DNA of 64,000 bases from Dietzia sp. ANT_WB102 (GCF_008369165.1 NZ_VOBA01000002.1:310001-374000), one strand, 5' to 3'; positions 27,956 through 39,313 are shown, counted from the stretch's first letter. Numbers and translations: made by a program. Notes: generated from the sequence alone by a model not told the origin.

Positions 27956-29040
27956 TTCACGTAAGCACCCCAGACAGCGACACAGCCGCCGACCTGACCA
28001 CAGGTAGCGGTGGCGACCCACGAGACTCCGGCGACGCGCCCACCCGAACTGCTGTGCAGTTGGACCCAGATCTGGCGATGGCGGTGCTCGGCGCCGCAGA
28101 TACCAATTTGCGGGCGCTCGAGGACCTCCTCCGAGCCGACCTGCACGTCCGGGGTGGCACCATTACCATCTCCGGTGATCGTCCCGACGTGGACCGCGCC
28201 ACCCGCGTCGTTTCCGACCTGCTGCGGCAGGCGCGAAGGGGAGTGGAGATCACCCCCACTTCGGTACGACGTTCGGTGGAGATCCTCGCCGGCTCGGGAC
28301 CGCTCACCCCCGAGGAGGTGCTCGGCACCGACGTCCTTTCCCGCCGCGGTGGGATGATCCGGCCCAAGACCCTCGGTCAGAAACGCTACGTCGATGCGAT
28401 CGACGACCACACGATTGTGTTCGGTTTGGGCCCCGCCGGCACCGGCAAGACCTACCTCGCCATGGCCAAGGCGGTCGCCGCGTTGCGCGCGAAAGAGGTC
28501 AGTCGAATCATCCTCACCCGGCCGGCGGTCGAGGCCGGTGAGCGCCTCGGCTACCTGCCCGGCACCCTGCACGAGAAGATCGACCCGTACCTGCGGCCGC
28601 TCTACGATTCGTTGCACGACATGATGGACCCCGAAGCGATCCCCAAGCTCATGGCAGCCGGGGTCATCGAGGTGGCTCCGCTGGCGTACATGCGCGGGCG
28701 GACCCTCAACGATTCGTTCATCATCCTCGACGAGGCGCAGAACACCACGCCCGAGCAGATGAAGATGTTCCTCACCCGGCTCGGCTTCGGTTCCAAGATC
28801 GTCGTGACCGGTGACATCACCCAAATCGACCTACCCGGTGGCCAGCGCTCGGGCCTGAAGGTCGTGCGCGACATCCTCACCGGGGTGGACGACATCAACT
28901 TTTCCGAACTGACGTCCAAGGATGTCATCCGGCACGCCCTTGTCGGCCGGATCGTCGACGCTTATGCCAAGCACGAGGCTCGCCTCGACCAGGGTGAACG
29001 ACCCACCGCACACAGAAACAGGGAGCAGCGCCGACGATGA
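27952..29040 (+). CDS. phoH: PhoH family ATPase/RNA helicase-like protein
   Basis: A 362-residue protein with a PhoH P-loop domain: Walker [14 protein letters not shown], then [18 protein letters not shown], Walker [22 protein letters not shown] and the GDITQIDLP motif. The N-terminal 120 residues resemble a KH-like RNA-binding fold ([18 protein letters not shown]). PhoH proteins are thought to act in RNA handling together with YbeY, whose gene follows with an ATGA overlap. The GTG start overlaps the rsmE stop. M. tuberculosis Rv2368c is the equivalent. Confidence 0.93.
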   Translation: MIHVSTPDSDTAADLTTGSGGDPRDSGDAPTRTAVQLDPDLAMAVLGAADTNLRALEDLLRADLHVRGGTITISGDRPDVDRATRVVSDLLRQARRGVEITPTSVRRSVEILAGSGPLTPEEVLGTDVLSRRGGMIRPKTLGQKRYVDAIDDHTIVFGLGPAGTGKTYLAMAKAVAALRAKEVSRIILTRPAVEAGERLGYLPGTLHEKIDPYLRPLYDSLHDMMDPEAIPKLMAAGVIEVAPLAYMRGRTLNDSFIILDEAQNTTPEQMKMFLTRLGFGSKIVVTGDITQIDLPGGQRSGLKVVRDILTGVDDINFSELTSKDVIRHALVGRIVDAYAKHEARLDQGERPTAHRNREQRRR

Positions 29041-29519
29041 GTATTGAGGTCGCCAACGAGTCGGGCGTGGAGGTCGACGAGGCAGAACTCATCGACGTGG
29101 CCGCGTTCGTGATCGCCCGGATGGACGTCCACCCGGCCGCAGAGCTGTCGATCACCCTCGTCGACAAGGACACGATGGCCGATCTGCACGTGACGTGGAT
29201 GAACTTGCCCGGGCCCACCGACGTCATGAGCTTTCCCATGGACGAGCTCACACCCGGTGGTCGGCCCGATCTACCCGAGCCTGGCCCGGCCATGCTGGGC
29301 GACATCGTGCTGTGCCCGGCGTTCGCCGCCGACCAGGCCGCCAGCTCCGGACATCCCCTGGCGCACGAACTCGCGCTGCTGACCGTCCACGGCTGCCTGC
29401 ACCTGCTCGGGTACGACCATGCCGAGCCCGCCGAGGAGCGCGAGATGTTCGGCCTTCAGAACGAACTGCTTGGCGAGTGGTACGACCACCGCGACGAGGC
29501 CCCGAGAGCGGACGCCTGA
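29037..29519 (+). CDS. ybeY: Endoribonuclease YbeY (rRNA maturation factor)
   Basis: YbeY is a zinc-dependent endoribonuclease needed for 16S rRNA 3'-end maturation and ribosome quality control. The 160-residue protein carries the H-x3-H-x5-H zinc motif in [11 protein letters not shown] (His118, His122, His128) and the upstream [10 protein letters not shown] loop with the conserved region around GDIVLCP. Its ATG overlaps the phoH stop, and a CNNM-type gene follows three bases later. The order phoH-ybeY-CNNM-era is nearly universal in bacteria. Confidence 0.96.
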   Translation: MSIEVANESGVEVDEAELIDVAAFVIARMDVHPAAELSITLVDKDTMADLHVTWMNLPGPTDVMSFPMDELTPGGRPDLPEPGPAMLGDIVLCPAFAADQAASSGHPLAHELALLTVHGCLHLLGYDHAEPAEEREMFGLQNELLGEWYDHRDEAPRADA

Positions 29520-29522
29520 CAG

Positions 29523-30839
29523 GTGGACACGACCATCCTGACGGCCGTTGCGGCCGTGTCGCTCATCCCCGTCGCCGGACTGTTCGCTGCCCTCGACGCC
29601 GCCTTGAGCACCGTCTCGGTGGCCCGCGTCGAGGAGATGACCAAGGAGAACAGGTACGGCGCCACGCGGCTGTCCACAATGCTCACCACCCGGCCGCGCT
29701 ACATCAACGTCACCGTGCTGCTCCACATGCTGAGCCTGGTGGCTGCGGCGGTGCTGTTCACCGTCGTGTTCAACGACCTCATCGACTCCACGGCCTGGGC
29801 GGTGGTCACCACAGTCGTGGTGACCACCGTCGCCGCCTACATCGTGGCTGGCGTCGGGCCCCGCACCCTCGGCCGCCAGCATGCCTACACCCTCGCGCTG
29901 GGCGCGTCGACCCCGCTGACCGTGACCGGGTTCGTCCTGGGACCGGTCGCGTCTCTGCTGGTCGGCGTCGGCAATGCCGTCACCCCCGGTGGCGGCTTCC
30001 GCAACGGTCCGTTCTCCTCCGAGATCGAGTTGCTCGAGATCGTGGACATGGCTCGGGAACGGGGCGTCGTGGCCGACGACGAGTCCCGCATGATCCAGTC
30101 GGTGTTCGAACTCGGCGACACCACCGCGCGCGAGGTCATGACCCCGCGCACCGAGATGGTGTGGATCGAGTCCGACAAGACCGTCGGCCAGGCCGCGCGG
30201 CTCACCGTCAAATCCGGCTACTCGCGGATCCCGGTGGTCGACGGGGACAACTCAGACAACGTGGTGGGCGTGGTCTATCTCCGCGATATCGTCGCCCGCC
30301 TGGAGGATCCCGACGGGCGCGCCGCCCCGGTGGCCGACGTGATGCGCCCCGCAGTCTTCGTGCCTGACGCCAAGCGGATCGACGACCTGCTGGGCGAGAT
30401 GCAGCGCGACCACAATCACCTCGCGATCCTCGTCGACGAATACGGCGGAACCGCCGGGCTGGTCTCCATCGAGGACATCCTCGAAGAAATCGTCGGCGAG
30501 ATCGTGGACGAATACGACACCACCGAGGTCCCGCCCGTCGAGGACCTCGGCGACGGATGCTATCGACTGTCCGCCCGACTCGGGCTCGACGAGGTGGCCG
30601 AGTTGTTCGACCTCGAGTTCGCCGACGACGTGACCGAGGAGGTCGAGACTCTCGGTGGACTCCTCGCGCTGGAGCTCGGGCGCGTCCCGCTGCCCGGCGC
30701 TCACGTCGTGTCCACCGGGCTCGACCTTCGAGCCGAGGGCGGGCACGACCGGCGCGGACGGGTCAAGGTTGTCACCGTGGTGGCGGCCCGAGTTGAGACG
30801 AGTGAGCACGACACCCACGACGACGAGGAGAACAGATGA
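29523..30839 (+). CDS. CNNM/CorC (hemolysin C) family membrane protein with CBS domains
   Basis: A 438-residue protein with an N-terminal DUF21 domain of three to four membrane helices (1-150), then [14 protein letters not shown] leading a CBS pair (about 200-330), and a C-terminal CorC_HlyC domain ending near [14 protein letters not shown]. Family members are linked to Mg2+/Co2+ efflux; the old hemolysin name is not a functional claim. It begins at GTG 29523 after ybeY and overlaps era (ATGA), matching M. tuberculosis Rv2366c. Confidence 0.92.
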   Translation: MDTTILTAVAAVSLIPVAGLFAALDAALSTVSVARVEEMTKENRYGATRLSTMLTTRPRYINVTVLLHMLSLVAAAVLFTVVFNDLIDSTAWAVVTTVVVTTVAAYIVAGVGPRTLGRQHAYTLALGASTPLTVTGFVLGPVASLLVGVGNAVTPGGGFRNGPFSSEIELLEIVDMARERGVVADDESRMIQSVFELGDTTAREVMTPRTEMVWIESDKTVGQAARLTVKSGYSRIPVVDGDNSDNVVGVVYLRDIVARLEDPDGRAAPVADVMRPAVFVPDAKRIDDLLGEMQRDHNHLAILVDEYGGTAGLVSIEDILEEIVGEIVDEYDTTEVPPVEDLGDGCYRLSARLGLDEVAELFDLEFADDVTEEVETLGGLLALELGRVPLPGAHVVSTGLDLRAEGGHDRRGRVKVVTVVAARVETSEHDTHDDEENR

Positions 30840-31744
30840 GTACCCCCGAGGGCTTCCGGAGCGGGTTCGTCAGCTTCGTCGGCCGACCCAACACGGGTAA
30901 GTCCACCCTGACCAACGCGCTCGTGGGGGAGAAGATCGCCATCACCTCCTCGCGTCCACAGACCACCCGGCACGCGATCCGCGGAATCGTGCACCGGCCA
31001 GACGCCCAGATCATCCTGGTCGACACCCCCGGCCTCCACCGGCCCCGCACGTTGCTCGGCGAGCGGCTCAACGCTTTGGTGGAGGACACCTACTCGGATG
31101 TCGACCTCATTGGCCTGTGCATCCCCGCCGGGGAACGCATCGGCCCCGGTGACCGCTGGATCCTCGACCAGGTCCGCTCACTCTGCCCCGATACTCCGGT
31201 GCTGGGGCTGGTGACCAAGATCGACACCGTCTCCAAGCAGAAGGTCATGGAACAGCTCGTGGCGGTGTCGAAACTCCTCGGGCCGGACTCAGAAGTGGTC
31301 CCGGTGTCGGCCGTATCGGGCGAGCAGGTCGATGTCGTGGCCGACCTCATCGCGACCCTGCTGCCCGAGGGGCCGCAGTTCTACCCCGATGACGTCATCA
31401 CCGAGGAATCCGACGAGTCCCGCATGGCCGAACTCATCCGCGAGGCCGCCCTGGAGGGCGTCCGCGACGAGTTGCCCCACTCGATCGCCGTGACGATCGA
31501 GGAGGTCCTGCCGCATGAGGGTCGCGCCGACATGGTTGACGTCCACGCGACCGTGTATGTGGAACGTCAGAGCCAGAAGTCGATTGTCCTGGGCAAGGGT
31601 GGCTCGCGCATGCGCGAGGTCGGAACCACCGCCCGCGCGGGCATCGAGAAACTGCTCGGCACCAAGGTATACCTCGACCTGCATGTCAAGGTCCTCAAGG
31701 AGTGGCAGCGCGACCCCAAGATGCTGGGACGTCTGGGTTTCTAG
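30836..31744 (+). CDS. era: GTPase Era
   Basis: Era is a GTPase that binds the 3' end of 16S rRNA and checks small-subunit maturation. The 302-residue protein has G1 GRPNTGKST (16-24), G2 TTRHAIRG, G3 DTPGLHRP and G4 TKID, and a C-terminal KH domain with [22 protein letters not shown]. Its ATG overlaps the CNNM gene stop. It acts in the same pathway as ybeY and rsmE of the same operon. Confidence 0.97.
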   Translation: MSTPEGFRSGFVSFVGRPNTGKSTLTNALVGEKIAITSSRPQTTRHAIRGIVHRPDAQIILVDTPGLHRPRTLLGERLNALVEDTYSDVDLIGLCIPAGERIGPGDRWILDQVRSLCPDTPVLGLVTKIDTVSKQKVMEQLVAVSKLLGPDSEVVPVSAVSGEQVDVVADLIATLLPEGPQFYPDDVITEESDESRMAELIREAALEGVRDELPHSIAVTIEEVLPHEGRADMVDVHATVYVERQSQKSIVLGKGGSRMREVGTTARAGIEKLLGTKVYLDLHVKVLKEWQRDPKMLGRLGF

Positions 31745-31816
31745 CCTTCCGGTGGGACAATGGACACCCCGCGCACACGCATCCGCGTGCGCGCCCGCCC
31801 CGCCAGGGAGGCCCGG

Positions 31817-32614
31817 ATGCACCCCTTCACCGATACGGGCCTCGTCGTGCGCACCTATGACCTGGGTGAAGCCGACCGGATCGTCACGCTGCTGACCCAC
31901 CAGCACGGGCTCATCCGCGCAGTCGCCCGGGCCGTTCGCCGCACCCGGTCGCGGATGGGGGCGAGCCTCGAGCCGTTCGCGGTGGTGGAGGTGCAGATCG
32001 CCCCGGGCCGGGGCCGCAGCGGTCTCGGGACGGTCCGTCAGGCCAGCAGCCGTGAGTCGCTGGCACGTCCACTGGTCGCGGACTACCCCGCGTACACCTC
32101 CGGGTGCGTGGTGCTGGAGACCGCCGAGCGTCTCGCCGGCGAGGAGGGCGCACCCACCCCGCGGCTCCTCGGTCTCGCCGTGAACGCGCTGCGGTCACTG
32201 GCAGAACACCGCCGCGAGCCGGGCCTGGTCGCTGACGCATTCCTCCTGCGCGCCATGGCCGCCTCTGGCTGGGAGCCCGTGCTGGACTGCTGCGTGCGGT
32301 GTGGCGTGGTGGGACCGCACCGTGCGTTCCACGTCGCGTCCGGGGGGACCGTGTGCGTGCACTGCCGACCGCAGGGCTGCGCCATGCTCTCGCCCGGCGT
32401 CGCCGAGCACCTGTCCGCGCTGCTGGCGGGGGAGTGGGACGCCGTCGCCCTGTCCTCGCCCGCCGTCGTGCGGCAGGCCTCCGGTATTGCCGCGGAGCAC
32501 TTGCAGTGGCATCTCGAGCGCGACCTGCGCAGTCTTCCCCTGGTCGACCGCGGCGCGGTCGGCCCCGTCGATCCAGGAGAGGAGTCCCGTGCCCGGACTA
32601 CCCAGATTTCGTAA
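31817..32614 (+). CDS. recO: DNA repair protein RecO
   Basis: RecO helps load RecA onto SSB-covered single-stranded DNA in the RecFOR pathway. The 265-residue protein starts with an OB fold ([21 protein letters not shown]) and has a C4-type zinc element in CCVRCG and CVHC. An in-frame ATG exists at 31760, but ATG 31817 was chosen because GGGAGG stands five bases before it and because the product then starts where RecO families start. Its 3' end overlaps the uppS start by 26 bases. Confidence 0.93.
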   Translation: MHPFTDTGLVVRTYDLGEADRIVTLLTHQHGLIRAVARAVRRTRSRMGASLEPFAVVEVQIAPGRGRSGLGTVRQASSRESLARPLVADYPAYTSGCVVLETAERLAGEEGAPTPRLLGLAVNALRSLAEHRREPGLVADAFLLRAMAASGWEPVLDCCVRCGVVGPHRAFHVASGGTVCVHCRPQGCAMLSPGVAEHLSALLAGEWDAVALSSPAVVRQASGIAAEHLQWHLERDLRSLPLVDRGAVGPVDPGEESRARTTQIS

Positions 32615-33398
32615 ACGTCCAGCCCGGCAGACGACGGTCCGCCCGCCCTCGCCGCACCCGTCGGGAGCTCGCCCGCCGGCCATCCCGGCAGAGTTCGTCC
32701 CCCGCCATGTCGCCCTGGTCATGGACGGCAACGGCCGCTGGGCGCAGGAGCGAGGGCTGCCCCGGACCGAAGGTCACAAGCGTGGCGAAGCCGTGCTCAT
32801 GGACGTCGTCGAGGGCTGCATCGAGATGGGCATCCCCTACTTGTCCGCGTACGCCTTCTCCACCGAGAACTGGAAGCGCAGCCCCGAAGAGGTCCGCTTC
32901 CTCATGGGCTTCAACCGGGACGTCCTGCGCCGGCGTCGTGACGAGATGCACGCGCTGGGCGTGCGGGTCCGGTGGGCGGGTCAGCGGCCCCGGCTGTGGA
33001 GGTCGGTCATCTCGGAGTTGGAGGAGGCGGAGGAACTCACGCGCGACAACACGGTGATGACCCTCGCGATGTGCGTGAACTATGGGGGACGGGCCGAGAT
33101 CGTCGACGCCGCCCGCGCCTTCGCCCACCGCGTGGCCGCCGGCGAGCTCTCGCCCGACGACCTTACGGAGAACAACTTTCACAGCTACCTCGACGAGCCG
33201 GACATGCCGGACGTCGACCTCTTTCTGCGGCCGTCCGGGGAGCTGCGCACGTCGAACTTCATGTTGTGGCAGAGCGCCTACGCCGAGTTCGTCTTCCAGG
33301 ACACGCTCTTCCCGGACTTCGACCGCCGGGACCTGTGGGCGGCGTGCCTGGAGTACGCGGAGCGCGACCGGCGCTTCGGAGGCGTCACCAGCTCCTGA
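32589..33398 (+). CDS. uppS: Isoprenyl transferase (cis-prenyl diphosphate synthase)
   Basis: UppS extends allylic diphosphates with isopentenyl diphosphate to make the lipid carrier for peptidoglycan and arabinogalactan; in Mycobacteriales the neighbour-of-recO enzyme makes decaprenyl diphosphate (Rv2361c). The 269-residue protein has [14 protein letters not shown] with the catalytic Asp, [30 protein letters not shown] and the [12 protein letters not shown] end. The GTG start at 32589 lies within recO and follows GGAGAGGAG. It ends 29 bases before the convergent zur gene. Confidence 0.95.
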   Translation: MPGLPRFRKRPARQTTVRPPSPHPSGARPPAIPAEFVPRHVALVMDGNGRWAQERGLPRTEGHKRGEAVLMDVVEGCIEMGIPYLSAYAFSTENWKRSPEEVRFLMGFNRDVLRRRRDEMHALGVRVRWAGQRPRLWRSVISELEEAEELTRDNTVMTLAMCVNYGGRAEIVDAARAFAHRVAAGELSPDDLTENNFHSYLDEPDMPDVDLFLRPSGELRTSNFMLWQSAYAEFVFQDTLFPDFDRRDLWAACLEYAERDRRFGGVTSS

Positions 33399-33427
33399 CC
33401 GCCGTCGCGCCGGGTACGGGCTTGCGG

Positions 33428-33892
33428 TCAGTCCGAGTCGGCAGCAGCGGACGCGGCGCCACCCGGGGCCCGCAGTCGGTCCTCGGTGCCCGCCGCGCAC
33501 TCTGCGCACAGCCCGAACAGTTCGACGGTGTGACTGACATCGGTGAACCCGTGCGCCCGGCCTGCTTTCTGAGCCCACACCTCCACCCCGGGCTCCTCGA
33601 CCTCCACGGTGAACCCGCACGCTCGACACACGAGGTGGTGGTGGTGCGAGTCGGAGCACTTCCGGAAGATGAGTTCCCCGGAGTCGGTCCGCAGCACGTC
33701 GACCGCCTCGGCGTCGGCCATCGACTGCAGTGTCCGGTACACAGTGGTCAGCCCGATCGTGTCGCCCCGCTCACGGAGTTCAGCATGCAGGTCCTGGGCC
33801 GAACGGAAGCCCTTGGACTCGTCCAGGAGAGCGGAGATGGCGCTGCGCTGACGCGTCGACCGTACGCCGATCGGTTTACCCGGAGTGGTCAA
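33428..33892 (-). CDS. zur: Zinc uptake regulator Zur (Fur family, FurB)
   Basis: A 154-residue Fur-family repressor that, with zinc bound, shuts off zinc uptake and zinc-free ribosomal protein genes. The winged helix includes TTVYRTLQSMADAEAVDVL (49-67). Metal sites are visible: the HHHH run (83-86), structural cysteines Cys89/Cys92 (CRAC) and Cys129/Cys132 (CAEC). It follows the ArsR-type gene by three bases on the same strand, forming the smtB-zur operon known from M. tuberculosis (Rv2358-Rv2359). Confidence 0.94.
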   Translation of the reverse strand: MTTPGKPIGVRSTRQRSAISALLDESKGFRSAQDLHAELRERGDTIGLTTVYRTLQSMADAEAVDVLRTDSGELIFRKCSDSHHHHLVCRACGFTVEVEEPGVEVWAQKAGRAHGFTDVSHTVELFGLCAECAAGTEDRLRAPGGAASAAADSD

Positions 33893-33895
33893 CTC

Positions 33896-34264
33896 TCACT
33901 GCTCCTCGGCGTGCCCGACGGCCGCCTCGACGATGTTGAGCAGGTGCCCGTCCAACAGCTCGTAGCGCATCTCCCGACCCTGCCGGTGCGAGGAGACCAC
34001 TCCGGACGACTTGAGAACCCGCAGATGCTGGCTCACCAACGGCTGGGTGACGCCGAGTGCGTCGACCAACTCGTGCACGCACCGCGGACCCTCCCGCAGT
34101 TGGAGGACGATCCCGATGCGCAGCGGGGCGGACAGGGCCCTGAGTAGTCCCCCGGCTGCGGTCATCACCTGCTCGGGTGGCAGCGGAACGGGTGCGGCCC
34201 GGTGGTCAGCGTCGTGGACGTCCGTGACCGGCTCGGGTCCGGTCGATCGGGGTCCGCTTGGCAT
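33896..34264 (-). CDS. smtB: ArsR/SmtB family zinc-responsive repressor
   Basis: A 122-residue ArsR-type winged helix repressor. The recognition helix is [19 protein letters not shown]. The alpha-5 metal motif D-x-H-x10-H-x2-E is complete (Asp105, His107, His118, Glu121), so zinc or a similar ion should release it from DNA. It is co-transcribed with zur, so that rising zinc relieves SmtB and raises Zur. It is divergent from glyS, 190 bases away, and the operator is expected in that gap. Confidence 0.93.
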   Translation of the reverse strand: MPSGPRSTGPEPVTDVHDADHRAAPVPLPPEQVMTAAGGLLRALSAPLRIGIVLQLREGPRCVHELVDALGVTQPLVSQHLRVLKSSGVVSSHRQGREMRYELLDGHLLNIVEAAVGHAEEQ

Positions 34265-34453
34265 CGTCTCCGCCTTCCGGGCTCGCTGATGGGCTCGGTC
34301 GCCGCCGGCACCGTATCGGGTAGGGGACCCCAGTATCCCAGACCCGGGGGCCCGACCGGATACCCTGGGGACAAGTGCCCGGGCGCCGGCCCGCGCCGAG
34401 GTGGTCCACCCGACACCTCCGCCAAACGACTCACCAAAGGGAGAACCCCCGAC

Positions 34454-35848
34454 GTGGCAGCCTCAGCTTCCGTCATCGATACCGTTGTCAACCTCTGTAA
34501 GCGCCGGGGGTTGGTGTACCAGAGTGGCGAAATCTACGGCGGGACCCGTTCGGCGTGGGACTACGGCCCTCTGGGCGTCGAGCTCAAGGACAACATCAAA
34601 AAGCAGTGGTGGCGGACTTTCGTCACCGGCCGCGACGACGTGGTGGGCCTGGATTCGTCGATCATCCTGCCCCGCAAGGTGTGGGAAGCCTCCGGGCACG
34701 TCGAGACGTTCACCGACCCGCTGGTCGAGTGTCGGTCCTGCCACACCCGGTTGCGCCAGGACCATCTGCAGGAGGCGTACGCGGCCAAGAAGAAGCTCGA
34801 CTCACCGGCCGACGCCCCGATGTCCGAGATCGCGTGCCCGAACTGCGGCACCAAGGGGCAGTGGACCGACCCACAGTTGTTCTCGGGCCTGGTGAAGACC
34901 TTCCTCGGACCCGTGGACAACGAGACCGGACTGCACTATCTCCGGCCGGAGACCGCTCAGGGCATCTTCACCAACTATAAGAACGTCATGACGACCGCGC
35001 GTCGAAAGCCGCCGTTCGGCATCGGTCAGATCGGTAAGGCGTTCCGCAATGAGATCACCCCCGGCAACTTCATTTTCCGCACCCGGGAGTTCGAGCAGAT
35101 GGAGATCGAGTACTTCGTCAAGCCCGAGGAGGCCGACGAGTGGTTCAAGAAGTGGGTGGAGGACTGCTGGGACTGGTTCGTCGACCTGGGGATCAATCCG
35201 GAGAACCTTCGTCGGTTCGACGTCCCGGATGACGAGCGAGCTCATTACTCGGCGGGGACCATCGATTTCGAGTACAGGTTCGGGTTCTCTGGCAACGAGT
35301 GGGGCGAGCTCATGGGCGTCGCCAACCGCACCGATTACGACCTCACGCAGCACCAGACCCACTCGGGCGAGGACCTGCAGTACTTCGATCAGGCCTCGGG
35401 AGAGAAGTACATCCCCTACGTCATCGAGCCGAGTTTCGGCCTGACCCGCTCGCTCATGGCGTTCCTCGTCGACGCCTACACCGAGGACGAGGCCCCCAAC
35501 GCCAAGGGCGGGGTGGACACCCGGACCGTGCTCAAGCTCGACCGCCGGCTGTCGCCGATCAAGGCCGCAGTGCTCCCGCTGTCGCGCAACGCCGACCTGT
35601 CACCCAAGGCCCGCGACCTCGCGGCCCAGCTCCGCAAGAACTGGAACGTGGACTTCGACGATGCCCAGGCCATCGGCCGCCGCTACCGCCGCCACGACGA
35701 GATCGGCACCCCGTTCTGCATCACGGTCGACTTCGACACCCTTGAGGACCAGGCCGTGACCATCCGTGAGCGCGACACCATGGCGCAGGAGCGCGTCGCG
35801 ATCGACCAGGTCGAGGGGTACCTCGCGCAGCGGCTGATCGGGTGCTGA
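34454..35848 (+). CDS. glyS: Glycine-tRNA ligase
   Basis: A 464-residue class II aminoacyl-tRNA synthetase of the homodimeric alpha-2 type. Motifs include [12 protein letters not shown], motif 2 in [23 protein letters not shown] and motif 3 in [15 protein letters not shown] zinc element is formed by CRSC and CPNC. The GTG start at 34454 has AAGGGAG upstream and begins VAASASVID, the usual N-terminus in the group. The same glyS/smtB/zur order occurs in M. tuberculosis (Rv2357c). Confidence 0.97.
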   Translation: MAASASVIDTVVNLCKRRGLVYQSGEIYGGTRSAWDYGPLGVELKDNIKKQWWRTFVTGRDDVVGLDSSIILPRKVWEASGHVETFTDPLVECRSCHTRLRQDHLQEAYAAKKKLDSPADAPMSEIACPNCGTKGQWTDPQLFSGLVKTFLGPVDNETGLHYLRPETAQGIFTNYKNVMTTARRKPPFGIGQIGKAFRNEITPGNFIFRTREFEQMEIEYFVKPEEADEWFKKWVEDCWDWFVDLGINPENLRRFDVPDDERAHYSAGTIDFEYRFGFSGNEWGELMGVANRTDYDLTQHQTHSGEDLQYFDQASGEKYIPYVIEPSFGLTRSLMAFLVDAYTEDEAPNAKGGVDTRTVLKLDRRLSPIKAAVLPLSRNADLSPKARDLAAQLRKNWNVDFDDAQAIGRRYRRHDEIGTPFCITVDFDTLEDQAVTIRERDTMAQERVAIDQVEGYLAQRLIGC

Positions 35849-35873
35849 CTGACTCTCCTGGCACACTGGTTGG

Positions 35874-36521
35874 GTGAGAAGATCCCGGTCCCCGCTTCGC
35901 GTGGTGTCCAGGGCCGTCAGCTGGCTCCTGGGCATCGCACTGCTGTTGTGCCTGGTCATACCCGGATTCATTGCCTTCCGGGTATGGCACGTGGCTCGTG
36001 TTGACGACCGTTCCCCGGCGGATGCGATCGTGGTGCTGGGTGCGGCTCAGCACAACGGCACCCCCACCCCCGTGTTTCAGGCCAGGCTGGAACATGCGGC
36101 CGTGCTCTTCGATCAAGGGGTCGCGTCGCAGATCATCACAGTCGGCGGTAACCAGCCGGGCGACCTCTACACCGAGGCAGGGTCCGGTCGGGCCTACTTG
36201 ACCCAGCTCGGGGTGCCCGCTGAGGCGATCCTGGCGGTAGAAACCGGGACCAACACCGAGGGCAGTCTGGATGCGGTCGCGCAGACCGTGCGCGACCAGG
36301 GTGGCCAGTCGGTGGTGCTGGTCAGCGATCCCACCCACTCGTACCGTTCGCGCATGATGGCTCGGGATGCGGGCCTGGACGCGTGGACCTCGCCGACTCG
36401 TCACGGGCCGGCGGTGTGGACGCGGGAGAACCAGATCTTGGGCATCGTCCGCGAGACGGGCGCAGTGCTCTGGTATCAGTACCACCGGATCGCGGGGAGC
36501 AAGGTGGACTTCCCGGGCTGA
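35874..36521 (+). CDS. DUF218 (YdcF/SanA-ElyC-like) membrane-anchored protein
   Basis: A 215-residue protein with one N-terminal membrane helix (about 14-37) and a periplasm-facing DUF218 domain. The domain shows DAIVVLGAAQHNGTP, SQIITVGGNQPGD, TNTEGSL and VVLVSDPTHSYRSRMMA. Relatives such as SanA and ElyC affect envelope integrity and lipid-carrier recycling in Gram-negative bacteria, but the chemistry is not settled. It starts at GTG 35874, 25 bases after glyS, and is followed by dgt. Confidence 0.85.
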   Translation: MRRSRSPLRVVSRAVSWLLGIALLLCLVIPGFIAFRVWHVARVDDRSPADAIVVLGAAQHNGTPTPVFQARLEHAAVLFDQGVASQIITVGGNQPGDLYTEAGSGRAYLTQLGVPAEAILAVETGTNTEGSLDAVAQTVRDQGGQSVVLVSDPTHSYRSRMMARDAGLDAWTSPTRHGPAVWTRENQILGIVRETGAVLWYQYHRIAGSKVDFPG

Positions 36522-36598
36522 ACCGCCAGGGCGGGCCACACGGTCAGGCTCGACCGGGCCGCAGGATTACGGGGCGGCGACGCCCGGAGGAGACGTGA

Positions 36599-37861
36599 AT
36601 GACGGGTTACGCGTACCAGGCCGCGGACGCCGAGCGCCGGGTGGACGAAGCGTCCGGCCGGACGCGGGGGAAGGCCAGTGAGCGCAGCCCGTTCGACCGG
36701 GATCGCGCTCGCGTCCTGCACTCGGCGGCGCTGCGCCGTCTAGCCGACAAGACGCAGGTGGTCGGTCCCGGTGACGGGGACACTCCGCGGACCCGCCTCA
36801 CCCATTCTCTCGAGGTTGCGCAGATCTCCCGCAGCATCGCGGCTGGTCTGGGTTGTGACCCGGACCTGGCGGATCTGGCGGGCCTGAGCCATGACATCGG
36901 ACACCCGCCCTACGGTCACAACGGCGAGCGCGCGCTGGACGAGGTTGCCCGCGGCTTCGGCGGATACGAGGGCAACGCGCAGACCGTCCGGATCCTGTCG
37001 CGTCTCGAGCCCAAGGTCGTGGACGCGTCCGGCCGCGGGGTGGGATTGAACCTCACCAGGGCGGCCCTGGACGCCGCCACAAAATACCCGTGGCTGCCGC
37101 GGGAGGGGACCCGGAAGTTCGGCGCGTACGCGGACGACGCGGACACCCTCGCATGGATCCGTCAGGGCGCGCCCGGGGACACCAGGTGCCTCGAGGCGCA
37201 GATCATGGACTTCTCCGACGATGTTGCGTACTCGGTCCACGACGTCGAGGACGCGATCGTTGCCGGCCGGTTGGATCTGCGGTCGCTCTCTGATCGGTCA
37301 GAGGTCGCCGCGCTGGCAGAGTTGGGGGCAGAGGAGTTCGGTGGACCGGATGCCGGCCAGTTGGAGCAGGCTGCTGGCCGCCTCGGCGCGCTCGACGTGG
37401 TTCGAGCCGTGCAGCCCTTCGACGCGAGCTTCAGTGGGTTCGTGGCGCTCAAGGCTCTGACCAGTGAGTTGGTCGGCCGGTTCGTCATGCCTGCCATCCA
37501 CGCCACCCGCGAGGTGCACGGCGCCGAGCCGCATGGGCGCTACAGCGCAGATCTTGAAGTGCCGGCGGAGGTCGAGTCTGAGGTGGTGATGCTCAAGACG
37601 ATGGCGGTGCGTTACGTCATGAGCGACCCGGGGCACCGGCTCCGTCAGGATCGCCAGCGCGACCGGATCCACCGGGTGGCGGAGTTCCTCGCCCAGTCCG
37701 CTCCCGCAAGTCTCGACCCGGTCCTGCGTCCGCTGTGGGACTCGGCCCCGGATGACGAGTCACGGATGCGAGTGATCGTTGACCAGATCGCCCTGTACAC
37801 CGAGAGCCGGCTGGAGCGGGTCGACCGCGCGAGTGCCGGCATCCAGGCCGCGTGGGGCTGA
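36599..37861 (+). CDS. dgt: Deoxyguanosinetriphosphate triphosphohydrolase-like HD protein
   Basis: A 420-residue HD-domain phosphohydrolase that splits dGTP (or other dNTPs) into nucleoside and triphosphate, limiting dNTP pools. The metal ligands lie in [16 protein letters not shown] and [18 protein letters not shown], and [16 protein letters not shown] gives the last Asp. M. tuberculosis Rv2344c, also close to dnaG, is the equivalent. GGAGACGTGA precedes the ATG. It is convergent with the serine hydrolase at 37870, with only eight bases between the two stops. Confidence 0.94.
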   Translation: MTGYAYQAADAERRVDEASGRTRGKASERSPFDRDRARVLHSAALRRLADKTQVVGPGDGDTPRTRLTHSLEVAQISRSIAAGLGCDPDLADLAGLSHDIGHPPYGHNGERALDEVARGFGGYEGNAQTVRILSRLEPKVVDASGRGVGLNLTRAALDAATKYPWLPREGTRKFGAYADDADTLAWIRQGAPGDTRCLEAQIMDFSDDVAYSVHDVEDAIVAGRLDLRSLSDRSEVAALAELGAEEFGGPDAGQLEQAAGRLGALDVVRAVQPFDASFSGFVALKALTSELVGRFVMPAIHATREVHGAEPHGRYSADLEVPAEVESEVVMLKTMAVRYVMSDPGHRLRQDRQRDRIHRVAEFLAQSAPASLDPVLRPLWDSAPDDESRMRVIVDQIALYTESRLERVDRASAGIQAAWG

Positions 37862-37869
37862 GCTGCGGG

Positions 37870-39207
37870 TCAGCCGACGGCGCGAACGACCTCGCCGACG
37901 AGTCGGTCGACTCCGAGCGAGTCGATGCTCGATCCGGGGGAGAAGCCTGTGCGGACCACCACGAGGTCGGCTGAGGGGACCACCACGATGTATTGCCCGT
38001 CGTGCCCGGACGCCCAGTAGGCATCCGCCGGCATGTCCGCGAATCGGAGCGGGGAGCCGTCCCCGGCATCGTTGAGCCACCACTGTGCTCCGTACGGTTC
38101 GGGTTCACCGCCGGCCGGCACGCCGGTCGTCGCGTAGTCCATCCACCCGGCCGGCAGCAGTCGCCTGCCGTCCACCTCGCCGTCGTCGAGCACGAACTGA
38201 CCGAACCGGGCCCAGTCCCGCGGGGTCGCCCATAGGTACGAGCTACAGACGGACCCGCCCGAGGCGTCTGCCTCGAGGACCGCGCTGCGCATCCCGAGCG
38301 GGCGGAAGAGCAGTTCGGAGGCCATCTCGGGACCGAGCCCGGTGCGCTCGTGCAGGAGGTCGCAGACGATGTTGGAAGTGCCCGACGAGTACTGGCGGTA
38401 GGAGCCGGGGGAGTGGGCCAGCGGCTGGGAGGCGGCGAATGCGGCCATGTCGGGCTCGAGGAAGAGCATTTGGGTGATGGGCGTCCCCAGGTCGTACTCC
38501 TCGTCCCACTCCAGGCCGGAAGTCATGCGAAGCAGGTCATCCAGGGAGATCTGTGAGCGATCGTCGGTCCACTCGGGGCGCAGACCCGTGGCGTCGGGGG
38601 CGAGGTCGACGTCGGGGGTCTCGATCTGGGCGCGTCCGACGAGCGTGGCGGCCACGCTCTTGGCCATGGACCAGCCGAGCTGGCGGGTGTCCGGGCCGAA
38701 ACCGTCGGCGTACCGCTCGCCGAGGATCTCGCCGCGGTGGACGACGACGAGTCCACGCGTCCCGTCCTGTGCTGCGGCTTCGTCGAGTGCCGGCGAGATC
38801 TCGTCCGGGGCATCGGCCGCCTCGGTTAGGAGCACACCCGGTGGGCCGTCCTCGAGTAACGGTGGTGGTGGTCTGTTGCCCTGGGATCCAGCGGCGCGTC
38901 CCCCGAGTGCGCAGCCGTACTCGGAGACGTGGGCGCTCTGCCGGAAGGCCACCCCCAGGACCGAGGAGGTCGCGGTCCCGGCCTCCTCGTCGATCGACGA
39001 CCGCATCAAGGGGACCAGCGGGTTGGGCGGGAGATCGGACTCGTAGTCCTCGCGGCCTACGAGGAAGTGCAGGGCACATGCATTGTGGGCGGCGTAGCCG
39101 GTGCCGGTGAGCAGCATCGGGCGGTACCAGGCACCAACCGCTACCGCGGTTGCGATGAGAGCGACTACCGCAATCACCGCGATGAGCGTTGTGCGCCGAC
39201 GTGTCAT
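37870..39207 (-). CDS. Membrane-anchored serine hydrolase (beta-lactamase fold)
   Basis: A 445-residue protein. Residues 7-27 form a signal anchor, so the enzyme should face the cell envelope. The nucleophile motif is SMAKS (Ser180, Lys183); the second motif is YSSGTSN and the third HDGQ near the C-terminus. Family relatives include 6-aminohexanoate-dimer hydrolase and penicillin-binding-protein-like esterases. The first 140 residues before the catalytic domain are variable. Substrate unknown. It is transcribed alone on the minus strand. Confidence 0.86.
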   Translation of the reverse strand: MTRRRTTLIAVIAVVALIATAVAVGAWYRPMLLTGTGYAAHNACALHFLVGREDYESDLPPNPLVPLMRSSIDEEAGTATSSVLGVAFRQSAHVSEYGCALGGRAAGSQGNRPPPPLLEDGPPGVLLTEAADAPDEISPALDEAAAQDGTRGLVVVHRGEILGERYADGFGPDTRQLGWSMAKSVAATLVGRAQIETPDVDLAPDATGLRPEWTDDRSQISLDDLLRMTSGLEWDEEYDLGTPITQMLFLEPDMAAFAASQPLAHSPGSYRQYSSGTSNIVCDLLHERTGLGPEMASELLFRPLGMRSAVLEADASGGSVCSSYLWATPRDWARFGQFVLDDGEVDGRRLLPAGWMDYATTGVPAGGEPEPYGAQWWLNDAGDGSPLRFADMPADAYWASGHDGQYIVVVPSADLVVVRTGFSPGSSIDSLGVDRLVGEVVRAVG

Positions 39208-39313
39208 GACTATGGAGGCTAGTTGCGAGTTCCGACAGCCGAGCCGACTTGGCTCTCCTCATCCGGTCAGAAGCGGGAGAAACCCGGCCGCGAGGACTGT
39301 CGGACAGGCGCGT

